Shown here: positions 34,401-46,300 of the stretch, one piece after another
How the letters are laid out: each line of letters starts with the position of its first letter
How positions within the stretch are numbered: position 1 is the first letter of the stretch
Assembly: GCF_011397635.1 (NCBI RefSeq)
Contig: NC_064761.1
Span: 26,515,643-26,579,642 of the forward strand
Source of the DNA: Epinephelus fuscoguttatus
Taxonomy: Eukaryota; Chordata; Actinopteri; Perciformes; Serranidae
Direction: 5' to 3'
DNA: 64,000 nt
Notes under the pieces: model-generated
What the model saw: only the letters and a program-made list of their open reading frames with translations
The model's database searches: none
What the model was told of the DNA's origin: nothing
Made by a program: the position numbers and the translations under genes

Positions 34401-36946
34401 CATGTTTTAGGTATTTAGGATGTCCAGTTCAGATAACAAATAAGGAACACAGAGGATGAAGTACTGTTTATAACACTGCCATAAATGTTAACGTGACAAT
34501 AACACATTCTGTGCATAATATAGAAAATGGCAATGATCATAAAAGTGTTGGATTTGTAAAATACTGCCACTGACCAGTTTCTCTGCCTCAAGAAGTCCTT
34601 TCAGAAAATCTACTTTTCTTGTATATTCAGTCAGGATTTCTGCTGTGGGTTTGCTGGAGAAAAAGATGTATTTACTTATGTGTTACAAATCAGCAATAGT
34701 AATAATAATAAAAAACACATTAAGATACATGAGAGGTTAAGAGAGATGTTACCTCAGGCTTTTCCTCAGAGCCACCAACATCTCCTCCAGGGCACCAACA
34801 TACTAAAGGAGACAACACACAGACAGTGACTGTAAATATTATATAGTCTGAAGCAGACATGAACTTTAGAGATGCCAAGCTGTGCACACTCTGCTGTGCC
34901 TCAGTCTTCTGCAGCTTTTTTTTGTATTAGAAAGCAAAGACAAGGCGACACTAAATACCTAAACCCACTGTTCTTATTAAAACATCCATCCAGAGGTCAA
35001 GTGTGAATGTTAGCCACTTTAAATGTATTAACAAACACATTATTTAACCTGGAAATTCAGCAGTTCGCTGGGATGAACATCACAGTGGCATTTGACTTCA
35101 CTAATGTTTATCTAACATTGATAAACCAGATAAAACAGCAGACTTTAAGGGACTGAGGGTGTTCATTCTCACTATCTCTGATCCAACGACAGCCTTCAGG
35201 ACAATACATTAATGATCTCAAGATTATGGTAAGAATCTGTGTATAAATTACAACTAAAGAACATGCCAAGGCCGTCAGATTTTTCAAAGAAGGCAAGTAT
35301 ACACCGATCAGCTAAAACATTAAAACCACTGACAAGAGGTGTAGTGAATAACATTGATCATCTCGTTACAATGCAAAGTTCTGCTGGGAAACCTTGGTTC
35401 CAGGCATTCTCGTGGATATCACTCGACACGCTCCATCTATCCAAACACTGTTGCAAACCAGGTGCACCCCCTTGTAGCAACGGCACCCCCCGATGGCAGT
35501 GGTCCCCCAGCAGCACACTGCCCCATGCCACACCATGAAACTGCTCAGTAATGGCCCGAGAAAAATGAACTCAAAGCTCAAGGCATCGACCAGGCCTCCA
35601 ACTTTCCCAAATGCCAATATGATGGAGCATCTTTGGGACATGGCGGTACCCCAGAGGACCTGCATCCATGCCTTGACAGGTCAGAGGCCCAACTGTGAAT
35701 CAGACTTGGCTCTGACCTGTCAAGGCATGGACACAGAACCTCCGGGGTCCTGTAGTGTTTGGCACCAGGGCATTGAGAGTGGACTCCTGTAGGTTGCGAG
35801 GTGGGGTACCCGCATGTCGCACAGATGTTCAATCATATTGGGATCTGGGGAATTTGGAGGCGAAGTTATCACCTTAAGCTCTTTATCACGTTCTTCAGAA
35901 CATTCCTTGGCTAATTATATAGTTTGGCGTGGCACACTGTCCCGCTAGGTGCACTTAGTTTGCAATAATGTTTGGGTGGTAAAGCATGTTAAGTGTGATT
36001 TAAATGAATGCCAGGAACCCAGAGGTATCCCAACAGAGCTTTTCATCGTAACAACATGATTAAAGTTACCTATCAGTGGCTTTAATGTGTTGACTGATCA
36101 GTGTATATACAAGCTGTTTATTAGACACACTTAGCCAAAACTAATGCAGTCTAATACAACAGTCCTGCATTTGAGAGGTATTGATTCAATTTAATGATCA
36201 TCCTGGAGACTGCAGTTTGTTTAATTCTAATATTTAGTCCAATCTCATTGATATAAAAATGTGATGGACAAAAGAAACACAGCTCAACAGCGCCACAAAC
36301 TACATCCTGCAAAATGACCATAAAGTTAAATCAACACCTCTTAGCACAGCATAAAAGGAACATGATTAGCTTTGTGATAGGTAGGATTAATTGCAGGAAA
36401 GTTGAATTATACAACTGTGACAGCTATCTGTATCTAATAAACTGGAAACTTAGTGTAAAGGTGTGAATATACAGTTGTAGCTGTGGTTTAGATCCTGGTT
36501 CAGCTGTAGGTGTTCAAATGTGGTTTGCAGTTCAGGTGCACATTTGACGTGACTGTTAGCTGTCATTAATACAACAAGCTAGCTTGGCAAAAGGTTAGCA
36601 AATAGTCTACAGATAAATTGTACCGCTAGTTAAAAGTGTTTAATGTAACGTGTGTCGGAGCAGAAAACACCAGTGAGAGGTAAAACCTTACAACAGACTC
36701 CTCTGTCAGTGATTTCAGTGACGACGTGGCTAACAGCCTGAGCGGCTAACGGCTAACAACAACAATAGTCATGCTAACTGTAGCTGATGAAGGTCACTGA
36801 AAACAGCACCGGACGGTAACAGTCACTTCCGGTCTACATCGTCTCACCTTCTCCAGCCTCCATTCAGTCTCTCCACGTTTCTCCGACGCTATAGATTCAC
36901 AGCGGGACAGTAATCTGATAAAATTTATTTCTAATCGCGAAGCCAT
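31427..36946 (-). CDS. use1: Vesicle transport protein USE1 (Q-SNARE), complete, 8 exons
   Basis: A tail-anchored SNARE of the ER membrane that acts with syntaxin-18, Sec20 and Sec22b in Golgi-to-ER retrograde fusion. Exons, 5' to 3': 36848-36946, 34753-34802, 34575-34653, 34170-34322, 33872-33887, 33698-33728, 33254-33416, 31427-31609. They join in frame to 257 codons (human is 259). The start reads [17 protein letters not shown] with a good Kozak context (G at -3 and +4). Exon 4 has [20 protein letters not shown]. The SNARE helix spans exons 7-8 ([20 protein letters not shown] onward), with Asp rather than Gln near its centre (IIKQDNQ), as in human. The C-terminus is a membrane anchor, [20 protein letters not shown], then a short basic tail RIFPRLR. 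Exon 5 is only 16 bp. Neighbour order with myo9b is as in human. Confidence 0.96.
32883..33174. mobile_element. MITE in use1 intron 7
   Basis: Ends GGATGCACGATATCAG and CCAATATCGTGCATCAC are inverted repeats. The interior holds further ATATCGG/CCGATAT motifs. About 290 bp with no coding capacity. Confidence 0.65.
35300..36105. mobile_element. Palindromic (foldback) Tc1-like element in use1 intron 1
   Basis: Flanked by TA on both sides. Ends TACACCGATCAGCTAAAAC and GTTGACTGATCAGTGTA are inverted repeats. Left arm 35300-35686 and right arm 35710-36105 are inverted, diverged copies of the same Tc1 3' region. Each has its own version of a DD34E transposase C-terminal half; on plus, for example, QQHTAPCHT and [10 protein letters not shown] recall QDNAPCHT and PIEHLWD. 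The arms meet at a near-perfect 21-bp inverted match (35666-35686 and 35710-35730) around a 23-bp centre. No functional transposase. Confidence 0.85.
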
Positions 36947-37030
36947 GTCTGAAGCTGACACACGGTCGCAGGAGTATGACGTCTATCAAACAGCCCAGAG
37001 ATGACGTAGGCGGAGAGACACGTTTAACAG
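36800..37030 (-). promoter_or_regulatory. use1: use1 promoter region with CRE-like and ETS motifs
   Basis: Sequence around the use1 start is richer in CpG than its surroundings. Two CRE/ATF-like cores sit just upstream of the ATG: TGACGTCT at 36977-36984 and TGACGTA at 37002-37008. An ETS/GABP-type site, CCGGAAGTG on the minus strand (36824-36832), lies at the start of intron 1, about 15 bp past the exon 1 donor. This layout is typical of TATA-less housekeeping promoters; binding itself is inferred. Confidence 0.45.
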
Positions 37031-37478
37031 CGTGGAGGCTTAATAAGGTGTCTTTCAAGATATCACATAGAATTTACCAGGTGAAGGTTGTGATTTAAAG
37101 ATTCAAGCTGAATATGGATTATTAGTGTGATTTCTGTTTGTTTTTATTTTATTTTCCACTGTATATACACCAGACTGTTTTGAATTGATGTATAAAAAAG
37201 AAACTTAAGATTAATGTTGCCATAAATGTGTTTGATGTATTGCTATATTTGAGTCAAGATAAGACTGGAAATAACCTGTATACCCTAGAATACTATTAAT
37301 TTTGACAAATCCCATATTCATAAAAATAAATGGTCAGAAACCAAACCAACTTTCCTGCACTTAACCGTGATTTTCAACAATATAGTATCAAATTATCTAA
37401 TGTTAAGAACAAAAGCTATTAAGATCTTAAAGTTAATAAATGATTATATTATGCATACAACAAAAACCCATTATAAAC

Positions 37479-37860
37479 TGTTGGGGAAAAGAAGTGTTGT
37501 GGAGTGACTAGTTACATGTAACCAGTTACAGTGATTAAATTACAAAATAATTTAACTGCAATCAGTCACAGTTACTGAGAAAAAAATATGTACTCAAAGT
37601 ACAGTCACTTATCAAAATGTTAATAATGCTAATATGCACTCTGTTGCTTTACATTTTTTCTCTGTGCAGGAATTCCCTCTTTTGGCACAGACTATTTCCT
37701 GATATTTTTCAGTTTTATTGACTAGTTTAAAACATTGGTTAGAAAAGGAATCGAATGTAATATGTTACATTACTTTGAAGAAGTGATTAAATTACAAATT
37801 AAACAGGATAATTAGTAATCTGTAACATTGCATTTCAAAAGAAACCTCCCCAACACTGGT
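37479..37860. mobile_element. MITE between use1 and myo9b
   Basis: Left end CTGTTGGGGAAAAGAAGTG and right end AAACCTCCCCAACACTGGT form terminal inverted repeats. Next to them are ACTAGTTACATGTAACCAG and GTAATCTGTAAC motifs. No coding capacity. Resembles a common fish family with GTTGGGGA ends. Confidence 0.6.
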
Positions 37861-38639
37861 TATATCAGAATGTTACATAATGTAATATCAAAGTTTTGTC
37901 ATCTTATTTTGCATTTTATTTTAGTTGTCTGTGTAGCCTGAAGAAAATGAAAAAAGGGAGCCTGCTGTGAACTTCACAACAATTTATCCAGGCATTTAAA
38001 CAGTGAATTCATATTTAATTTCTTTTTACCCTGTTATTTTTTTTCTTTACCTTTTAATAAGATTCACACTGTTATTTGCATGAATGTAAATGAAGGTCAC
38101 TCTCCAAACGCTTAATTTAGTCTCCCTTGTTATTTGCAGAAGCCACCAAACCTTTAAGGATAAGATTTGTGTTAATATTTGTGATATAATAAATAAGAGT
38201 GCAACACCAGACAAGCTTAACCAGTGTCTGAGAGACTGTACAGTGGTATCATATTTACCATATATTGCTAGACCGTGGGTGAATAAATATTAACTGTGTA
38301 AAAAACTGAATTAACTGAAATACATTATCATCTGTTCCTTAAAAAGAAAAAGTGTGTGGTATGCACATTATTCTGACCCACTTGCCAGTAAAGTATAATT
38401 TGGAGTATTGTAAACTTTAAGTTGATGAGAGTAGGTTCAACACAATATTTAGAGGGGCACTCAACTAATTTTACATATCAGTGTCAGTTTACTAGTCACG
38501 GGGAGAACAGCACAGTGTGAACAACTGTGTGTCTTCTGTGGCTCTGAAGGAGCTTTATTAAAAATGTCATGTGACATCACTTAAGTTAGGGGCAGAACAC
38601 GACTCATTCTAATATTAGGACGTACCTGATGATCCTGGA

Positions 38640-39000
38640 GGGTCTTCTGGATGTTCCACATTGTACTCCAAATGTTTAAGGTGCATCTTTTCCCCTTGTG
38701 CGTGAAAATCACCATATAGTTTCCTGTGCCTCCTCTATTCTTCACCAGGTTGTTCAAATCACAGATATTTTCAAGAACTTAATTCAAGTTATTATACAAT
38801 TTCAAAATCGTCTTGTACAACTCTGCCTGCAGAAAGACGGTATGGTGCTGCAATATGATTTTATAAGATTTGAGCATCACTTAGTACAAAGAGGCTTCAT
38901 GGATGTTAAAATCAACAGATCTCAACCCAGTTTCACACCAATGGAAGATTTTGGAGCAACGTCTAAGACAATGCTCTCAAACCATCCACAGAACTCCAAA
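38640..39000 (+). mobile_element. Tc1/mariner transposase remnant
   Basis: One frame near 38910-38970 reads STDLNPVSHQWKILEQRL, close to the SPDLNPIEHLWxxL block around the last catalytic residue of Tc1/mariner transposases; here the Glu of IEH is replaced (VSH). The surrounding frame is broken and no ends were found, so it is a dead fragment. Confidence 0.5.
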
Positions 39001-39569
39001 TTTAAATTTCTACTTAATTTGTGACTGTGTTGCTAACTTCATTCACAGTTCTTTTCAAAATATTGTTGTCCATGGGGTAAATGAGTCTGTTAACTCTTGT
39101 TAGAAGAGACAAATGTATGGAGAGGTCACAAACACACAGCAGCAGACGTAACAAGCATCATGTTCTGTATTGTCATGTTAATACTAAATAACCATTACAG
39201 TTCACGTCATTCAGTCCCAACCACACACTCTCTGATACACACTACACATCAGAACATCTTCCTCATAATCCAGACAAACTAACAGACATCATTCAACAGC
39301 AGTCAGAGAGGAACATTAGTATTACATTTCATACAAAGTTGGCTAGAGCTGTGCTTCAGCAGAACCTGCTCATCGTGGGACTGTTTACTCTGAATGGCAG
39401 CTGAGTGAAGTTCGTTCGAGCGAAAACAAAAAGGGGGTAAGGTGAGTTCAAGGACTTGGAGCTTTGAAGACATCGTGGCACGGCTTGTTGCATCATGGCT
39501 GGGTTTGTGTTTTTTGTTGTTTCAAAGGAAAAAAGTGGCGTGTGCTGCTCCCATTTCCCTTTGTGAGGC

Positions 39570-40376
39570 AATGACTTCCTATATCTGGCATTTATTGTGC
39601 GGTAGGTGGAAAAGAGGCTGTTGTGACGAGGCACCTGCGCGACAGTCACAATGTGCACCATTAGGTCCTTGTTTCAAACATGTCTTGTGTCGGTTCAGTA
39701 CAATAAACACAGAGTCACAATAGACAAAGGTACCCTCACTGTATCCCAAATAACCCTCCCTCCCACCCTCTGCCAGCACTGTCCATGACATGACATGAGA
39801 AATGAGATCTTTATCAACTTACTGTACACACCAAGGCACTAGCTAATGTTACAGTGAGCGTGTTTCGCTCATTAGGAGAACTTAGAAATGAAAAGTGCAG
39901 CTGGAACCTGAAATATCTCCTTGAATTAGCACAAATGTGTTTAAAAAAAAAAACAGGAGCAAGAAAACAAAATTGCAGGTCCGTCATCATGAGGCTACAG
40001 AGAACACAGCCTCCGTCCCAACTCATCAACAATATATTAAAATGGTAGAAAAGGTGCTTGGCAACATCATGTCCAGTTATTTTTACTGTCATAGAGGACA
40101 ACAAGACTAAAGACACATTTACAGTTCTTGATTAGTTCCCACTGATGACAGCGACAGGGACAGCCTCCATTTTGTGTCACTTCTGTTCAGCTCTGTGGAT
40201 CCACTGCACGTGTCGTAGTTATATTCCTCTACTGTGATTCTTGATTCCTCTTCTCTCTCTCTACAATCCATCATTGTCATCTGTGCCACTCCATATACGT
40301 TCACTTCCATTAGTCTGACTCTGAGGTCGCTGCCTGTGATCCTCTTCACCGCTCCATCTTTCCTGTTCTGCCCTGG
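39570..40376 (-). other. myo9b: Probable myo9b 3' UTR with candidate poly(A) signal
   Basis: Downstream of the stop on the minus strand there is no further splice-compatible coding sequence. A canonical AATAAA reads on the minus strand at 39591-39596 (TTTATT on plus), about 780 bp after the stop. It is the first clear hexamer found, so a 3' end near 39570 is plausible. No transcript evidence is available. Confidence 0.3.
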
Positions 40377-43300
40377 TCAGACGTCATCGTCCATATAAGG
40401 TATGTCTGGGTCAGAAAAACGTCTCTGGCCCTTCACGGCTTGTGTGTCCTGGTGCTGAGGAGAGGGTGTTGCCATGGAGATGGAGGAGGAGGAGGTGGAA
40501 GCAGAAGGAGGGCAGGAGGAAAAAAACAACAGGTCACACTCGGGGCTGTCGATGTAGAGGGACTGGGTGCTGTCTTTACGGCGGCCGGGCTGCTCCCTTC
40601 TCTTTACCAAGTACTTTAATGCTCGATTCCCTGGAGGGGAATACGTCTGAGCTGGACTGGAGGCTGCAGACTGGGAGACGACGCCGTATGGGAGTTTAAC
40701 TGTGCTGGGGATGATGGGGTTGCGGCGTTGCAGCGGATGCCTGAAGGGGGAGGATTCAGAGGTTGAAGAAACGCAGCTGAACACGGAGGAGGTGGAGCTA
40801 GCAGGGGTGAGGCTTTGCAGAGAGAGGCGTCCACCAGGGACTTTAGGTCGCTGGGCCAGGTCTGGTGGTTTGGGTGGACAAACTGGCTTGTGTCTCCTCA
40901 GCTGGGGGACACCTTGTCCTGGAAGAGAGAGAGAGAGGGGAAAGTTGAGGAAGATAAACATGTTTTCCTCAGAGCTGTTTGTTAAAAGAACACTGTGCAA
41001 GATTTAGGGTGATTTAATGGCATCTAGCAGTAAGGACTGCAACCAGCTGAAACTTCTCCTGGTCAGAATTCCTTCAGCGATCATTGTTCAGGAGGTTTTC
41101 AATGGTAGCTGAGTTATCTGCAGAGGTCTCCCCCTCTCAACAACAAATGGACCAGGTGATTAACACCAGTAAAAACACTGAGTAAAGCACTTTTACGTTA
41201 CAAATCAGGGTTTCTCTGATGCTGCTTGGCTCGTTGGAGACAGGTCACTAGCCCAGCACCTCCTGATGTGTGTTCTCTCTTTTTTTCTCTGATAATTTAA
41301 GATCCTAACTAGCCTAAAAAATTCTAGCACTGAGTCCCAGCTTAGGGGTGATTCAGGAAACTTCCTTGAGTTACAGTGTTATTGCGTTGGATGGGAAATG
41401 TGAACACATCTCTAATGAGATCAACCACAAATATTATCCCTGCACTATCTGCTCTGGAGCATTTCAATTACTCAGTGTTATTCAGCATTTGGAGAATATT
41501 TCTCCTACCTCTTTGTCTTTCTGCCATCGTCTCCTCTGCTTTAAAAACTCTTAAGCTACTTAAAAGTCCACCTCCATGTTCCAACTAAGGAGCACCCTTA
41601 AAAGCTAAGATGCCTAGTCTGACCTAGTCTTAAATTTAAGGGGAAATTCTTAGATTTTTTCACTAGCAGCAACTTCTAGTACTGGGATGCTTTGTGAGTA
41701 CAGTCCCAGATATTTAGGAGGTTTTAACCCAGAGTGAAATTTTCTGCAGAGGTCTCCTCCTCACAAATAGACCTGGTGGTTTAAGCTGGTTAAAACACTG
41801 AATAAAACAGTTTCACATTAACAAAATCTATCTTCTACTGATGCCGCTCGTCGTGGAGGATATTCCATTTCTGCCAGTATATCCCCCTAAATCCTACACA
41901 CTGGACCTTAAAATTCACACAGCAATCCTGAGAGGGTGAAGACTAATGGAAGAGCATGCAACCATGTTATCTACCAAACATGATGTTTAGTGAAACAGAA
42001 TTAGACATTAAACTTCTCATTCGATATGTCATGCCAAATGTTCAATTAATGAATTTGGAGAAAGTTTGAGCATGCTTCTGTGCCACACATGCATTTACAT
42101 GCATACATGGGTGTGCAGAGGGATGCACACAAACACACACACACACAAACACACAAACACGGTTGCTGTTCCTCCAACCTGTTTGGTTACAGAGCAGACG
42201 TCACCGCCCCCATCACCATCACTGGTCCAGACCTGCACCACAAAAAACAGGTCTGGTCTGGTCAGACACCCACAGGTTAGCGAGAGAAACAGGTAGAAGG
42301 AAGGAAAGACCACACTGTACCTTAATACTGACCTTCAGGCTCGGAGCCATGAACAGTGGAGCGCTGCTGCTCGTCCAGAAGGCTCTCGGAGCTCAGCGAG
42401 GCTTCGGAGTCGAAGTTCTCCTGGTCTGAACCAGGCTGCTCCATCTCTGGCAGTCTGCAGGCCAGATCCTCTCTGCAGAGAGACAGACGACAAGGACGTC
42501 AGAGACATGAGACCTGAGAGGACACTATATCAACAGAGAAATGGTACAGGAAGCATCCTTACTTCTCCTGTTTGATGGACTTGATGCGTTCCACTAGGTT
42601 CTTCTCAGTCTCTGTGTCTGTGTCTGAGTCCAGAGGCTCGTTCTCAGGGACCACGCTGAGATCAGAACTGACCTTCTCATGCACCTGTGGGACACAGAAC
42701 ATCACGCGCTGATACCAAATGAACTTAACAATGTCTATCATGTAATTACTATACAAGTTTAATAACTCGTATAATAATTACACAATAAACATAAATGGCA
42801 CAAAACCTACATCTGAAACATTTTGTTAGTGAGGAAAAGAGGCTGGATGGTGCCCGTGGCATTCATGCATCTGCACATCATTCCTGCAGCACGTCGGTGA
42901 CACACAATTACTTGGAGGTAGCAAAAAAATTGCTGCGATACAAAAGAAGCTTGTAAACACATCAGCACCCCGTGAAACTACTGGTGTAAGGCGTTTACAT
43001 AAAATATGCAAACAGGTCATTTGAGCTGTGATAAAAATTAGAGATACATCACTGCAATCCAGAAACATCCAACCTCCAACAGCAAATATAACATGACTTT
43101 CAGAGCTTTGTATTGCCTGGGTCCAGACCTTTAAAACCGCCCGCTCCATCGAGTTGGAGTCGACTGATTCATCTTGCATCACGGTTAAAATCAGCGCCAC
43201 AGTGGGACTAACGCCATTGTCAAACATTATGAGGTGATATGCCGAAACCAGTGAGGAGCGATAACTACAATGGTGGGTGCTACAGACAAGATAGACGCTG

Positions 43301-46300
43301 CTATCGAGGCTGTTCTAAATCATCACGTCTTCTCACTATTGCACATCGTAGTCGGTTTTACTTTGTTCTGCTCCACTTTTAAAACCCCGGAAAAAATGGT
43401 GCAACTATGCATCAGTGTGGACTTGAGTGACATTACACTCAGGCAGATTCATTGGTCTCTAGTGATTGGTTAGGTAAAATCGAATCCCCCTCCCCCACGG
43501 AAATCGGTTAGAGTTGACACAATGTCTTACTGAAGCATAACGAATTGACAATATTGTCTGATATCAGGCAAAGCTTTGTAGTCTTCTTTCAATTAAAAAA
43601 AATGGAAGAAGATAGGAAGGAATAGCACAAAGAAATAAAGCATGATAACCATCAAGCTTTGCCAGTCACACTGTTGTCAGGCCATTGTCTTCCAATGAGA
43701 CAACAATAGTAGTATAATCACGACACCAACCCAGAACCATCTTGTTCTCTTGTGAGAAGAACAAGATTAACAAACATGCAAACTAATACCAGTTAGTAAG
43801 GGAGAATAAAAAGGATTACGGGAAGAAGGATAAAACAACAAAAACAAAAACAGCCAGAGCATCACCCACATCTAACATGCCATGCACAGGCGGTTCTACA
43901 TGGCACGCTACTACACACTACAACTACCAGGTCTACTGTACTTGGAGAACTCGATGATACATACCACCACTCCTTTGTAAGGAGGTGAGAACCTGAGAGG
44001 TAAATGCGAGAAGGGCTAGAAAGAGACAAGGAACATTGGCCATGTTACCCATGTGATTCCTTTACATCCAGACACGAGGCTGAGCAACAATCTAAAACTT
44101 TATGTTATTGCCATTCAGACCAAAACAAAGGTGATCCAGAGCGAGGCAGCGTTCGTTTCTCACCGTGTTCTGTCTCTTGAGTTTGAGCTGCTTCACGGCC
44201 AGAGCCTCTGCGTACTCCAGCTGCTCGATCTCATCCATCTTCTCATTGTAGCGTCTGATCTGCTCTGTGATGATCATCTCTACACACCTACAGGGCGAGG
44301 AGACATCAGACAGGGTGAGCGTGAGTGCAGCAGTTTGCTAGATCACTACAGAATGAAGGACTAATGTGTAGTGTGAAAAAAGCAAAAAGCAGATTTTGTT
44401 GTTTTCGCTTACGTGGTGGTCTTGGCAACATCCTTCATGCTGAGCAGTGGGTCAGCACTGTCTGGGCAGCGCAGGACACACGGGGCAAAAACTATGGCCA
44501 GCGAGTTAGGAGACATACGGTTGTGAGCCTCCTCTTTACACACCCTGCAACAGAATTCATTAGATATTATTAGTGTGTTTTTTAGTCGTACATACATATA
44601 ATCCAAGGTATACTACGCAGGAATTTCCTACAAAATACTGTATAGACTTATACAAAAATCATCCCTCTCAATCATCACTTAAGACCCACTAGCAGTGTGT
44701 GGTGGTGTATTTATCCGCAGAGACTCTGCCTTCTGCCTTCGACCTGTATTTTCTTATTTTCTCTTATCTTGCTGTGTTTGGGATGTTTATTGGCTGCAAC
44801 ATTTGTGCAGTGGTGTGTAGCCCCCAGCTGAGAATAGCAGGCAGATGAGGTCGGGACTTAATAAAAAGGTAGAGACCTGGTAGAAGCAGCAAGCATCCAA
44901 GAGGAAGCTACGAAAATTGCAAACACAAGGCTGAAAAAATGCAAATATAGCAAGGCGAATGCAAAATAAGAGTTAATCTGGGGCTGGCTTTCACCTGCCG
45001 GCAGGCATTTAAGGAAAGTGGGAATGAAGAGTGACACAGACACAAAGCTGGCCTGTTTTTGTTGGACAGGTAGGTCCCGGCGACTCAGTTAGTTAGCTTA
45101 CTAAGTATCTGCTTTTCCATTGCAACAACTGTAATGTTTCTACAATAGCAGCCTGCAGTATACAAGCATGTTTACCAGCAGTAACAATTCCTGCAGAGTA
45201 TACCTTTAACTGAGAGCCAACACAAAGAGTGCATACATTTTAGGAGCCTTGATGGATTTCTGTCATGACCACATTAAAATATGCAAGACCACAACGACAG
45301 ATTTCCTACCTGACAAGGTGGAAGACAAGTCTCTCTAACGTGTTGAAGTTTGCTGGAGGAAGCTCTTCCAGCACTTTGTATACAGCATGAAGCTGCTCCT
45401 GCTTCTCTGGCAGTTCTAGAGGAGAAAACACATCATAAATCGAACCCCATAATTAACCGTGAACGCTAAGCTGAGCTCATTATGTCGTTGAAAACGCCTC
45501 ATTTCAGTTTTAATCACGACTAATAAATGCTTTCCACGTTTACATGTCAAGTTTTAGTTAAAAAAACCACTGTCATAAATAGCTTTGTCAGCAACCCAGC
45601 AACAGACAAAACACTGAAAGGAACAGCTGTGCACACGTTGTCTCATAGAAAATGCTGCCCCCTGGTGGGGAGCATGCTGCTCACCAACTGCATGCAGGAA
45701 GTCACTGTAATTTGTGAAGGTCATGAGTGGATCTGGCAGCTCCCTTAGCCACTGCTTCACCAGGCCCGTCACTGTGTGGATGGGATAGTCATCAAGGCAG
45801 ACCAGGTGGGGGTCTAAACACATTGACAATGTAACATCAATACAAAAATCAACCAATCAATCAATCAATAAATCAAGAATAGAAGTTAGAAAAAGAAGGC
45901 AGACAGAAGCCGACAGACAGGCAGTCCTTTATCAGTTTGCTGTAAATGTCAAACAGAAGGGGTCTAACCAGTCTCTAGTCTCTGATGCAGCTCTTTCATG
46001 CGGTTGGCAGAGCCAGACTTGCGGTAGATGCCCTCAGTGTACAGGCCATTCATCTCCACATGCTCCAGCATCATCTCCAGCACAATGGGTACTGGGTTCC
46101 TCTCGCTGACCAGGTGACACACACGTACACAGAAGTGCATACCAGTGGGCTCATCGTCACTCTATGGATTCAGACAGACGGCAGCAGTCAGTCATTGAGA
46201 CATCTACTCAAGACAAACTGTCCACAACAGCCACGGAAATCACACATTCCTCTCTACTATATTGTTAACCATCTGATTTTGAAATATGACTATGATAAAC

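Larger units (their letters stand above)
40377..44015 (-). other. myo9b: myo9b C-terminal tail (exons 35-38)
   Basis: Exon 35 is short (51 bp, [17 protein letters not shown]) and matches the human PWPLKLGFSSPYEGV segment, which supports calling so small an exon. Exon 36 has an acidic run then [13 protein letters not shown] (human ILIERIQSIKEEK). Exon 37 has [20 protein letters not shown]. Exon 38 encodes about 180 Ser/Pro-rich residues with [13 protein letters not shown] (human RRTPIMPTANIKLP) and ends [16 protein letters not shown] before TGA at 40377-40379. The RRFSDP motif (human RRYSDP) looks like a 14-3-3 or basophilic kinase site by pattern only. Confidence 0.9.

Noticed and set aside
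40442..41007. Plus-strand frames opposite the last myo9b exon
   Set aside because: Antisense shadows of the Ser/Pro-rich C-terminal exon.
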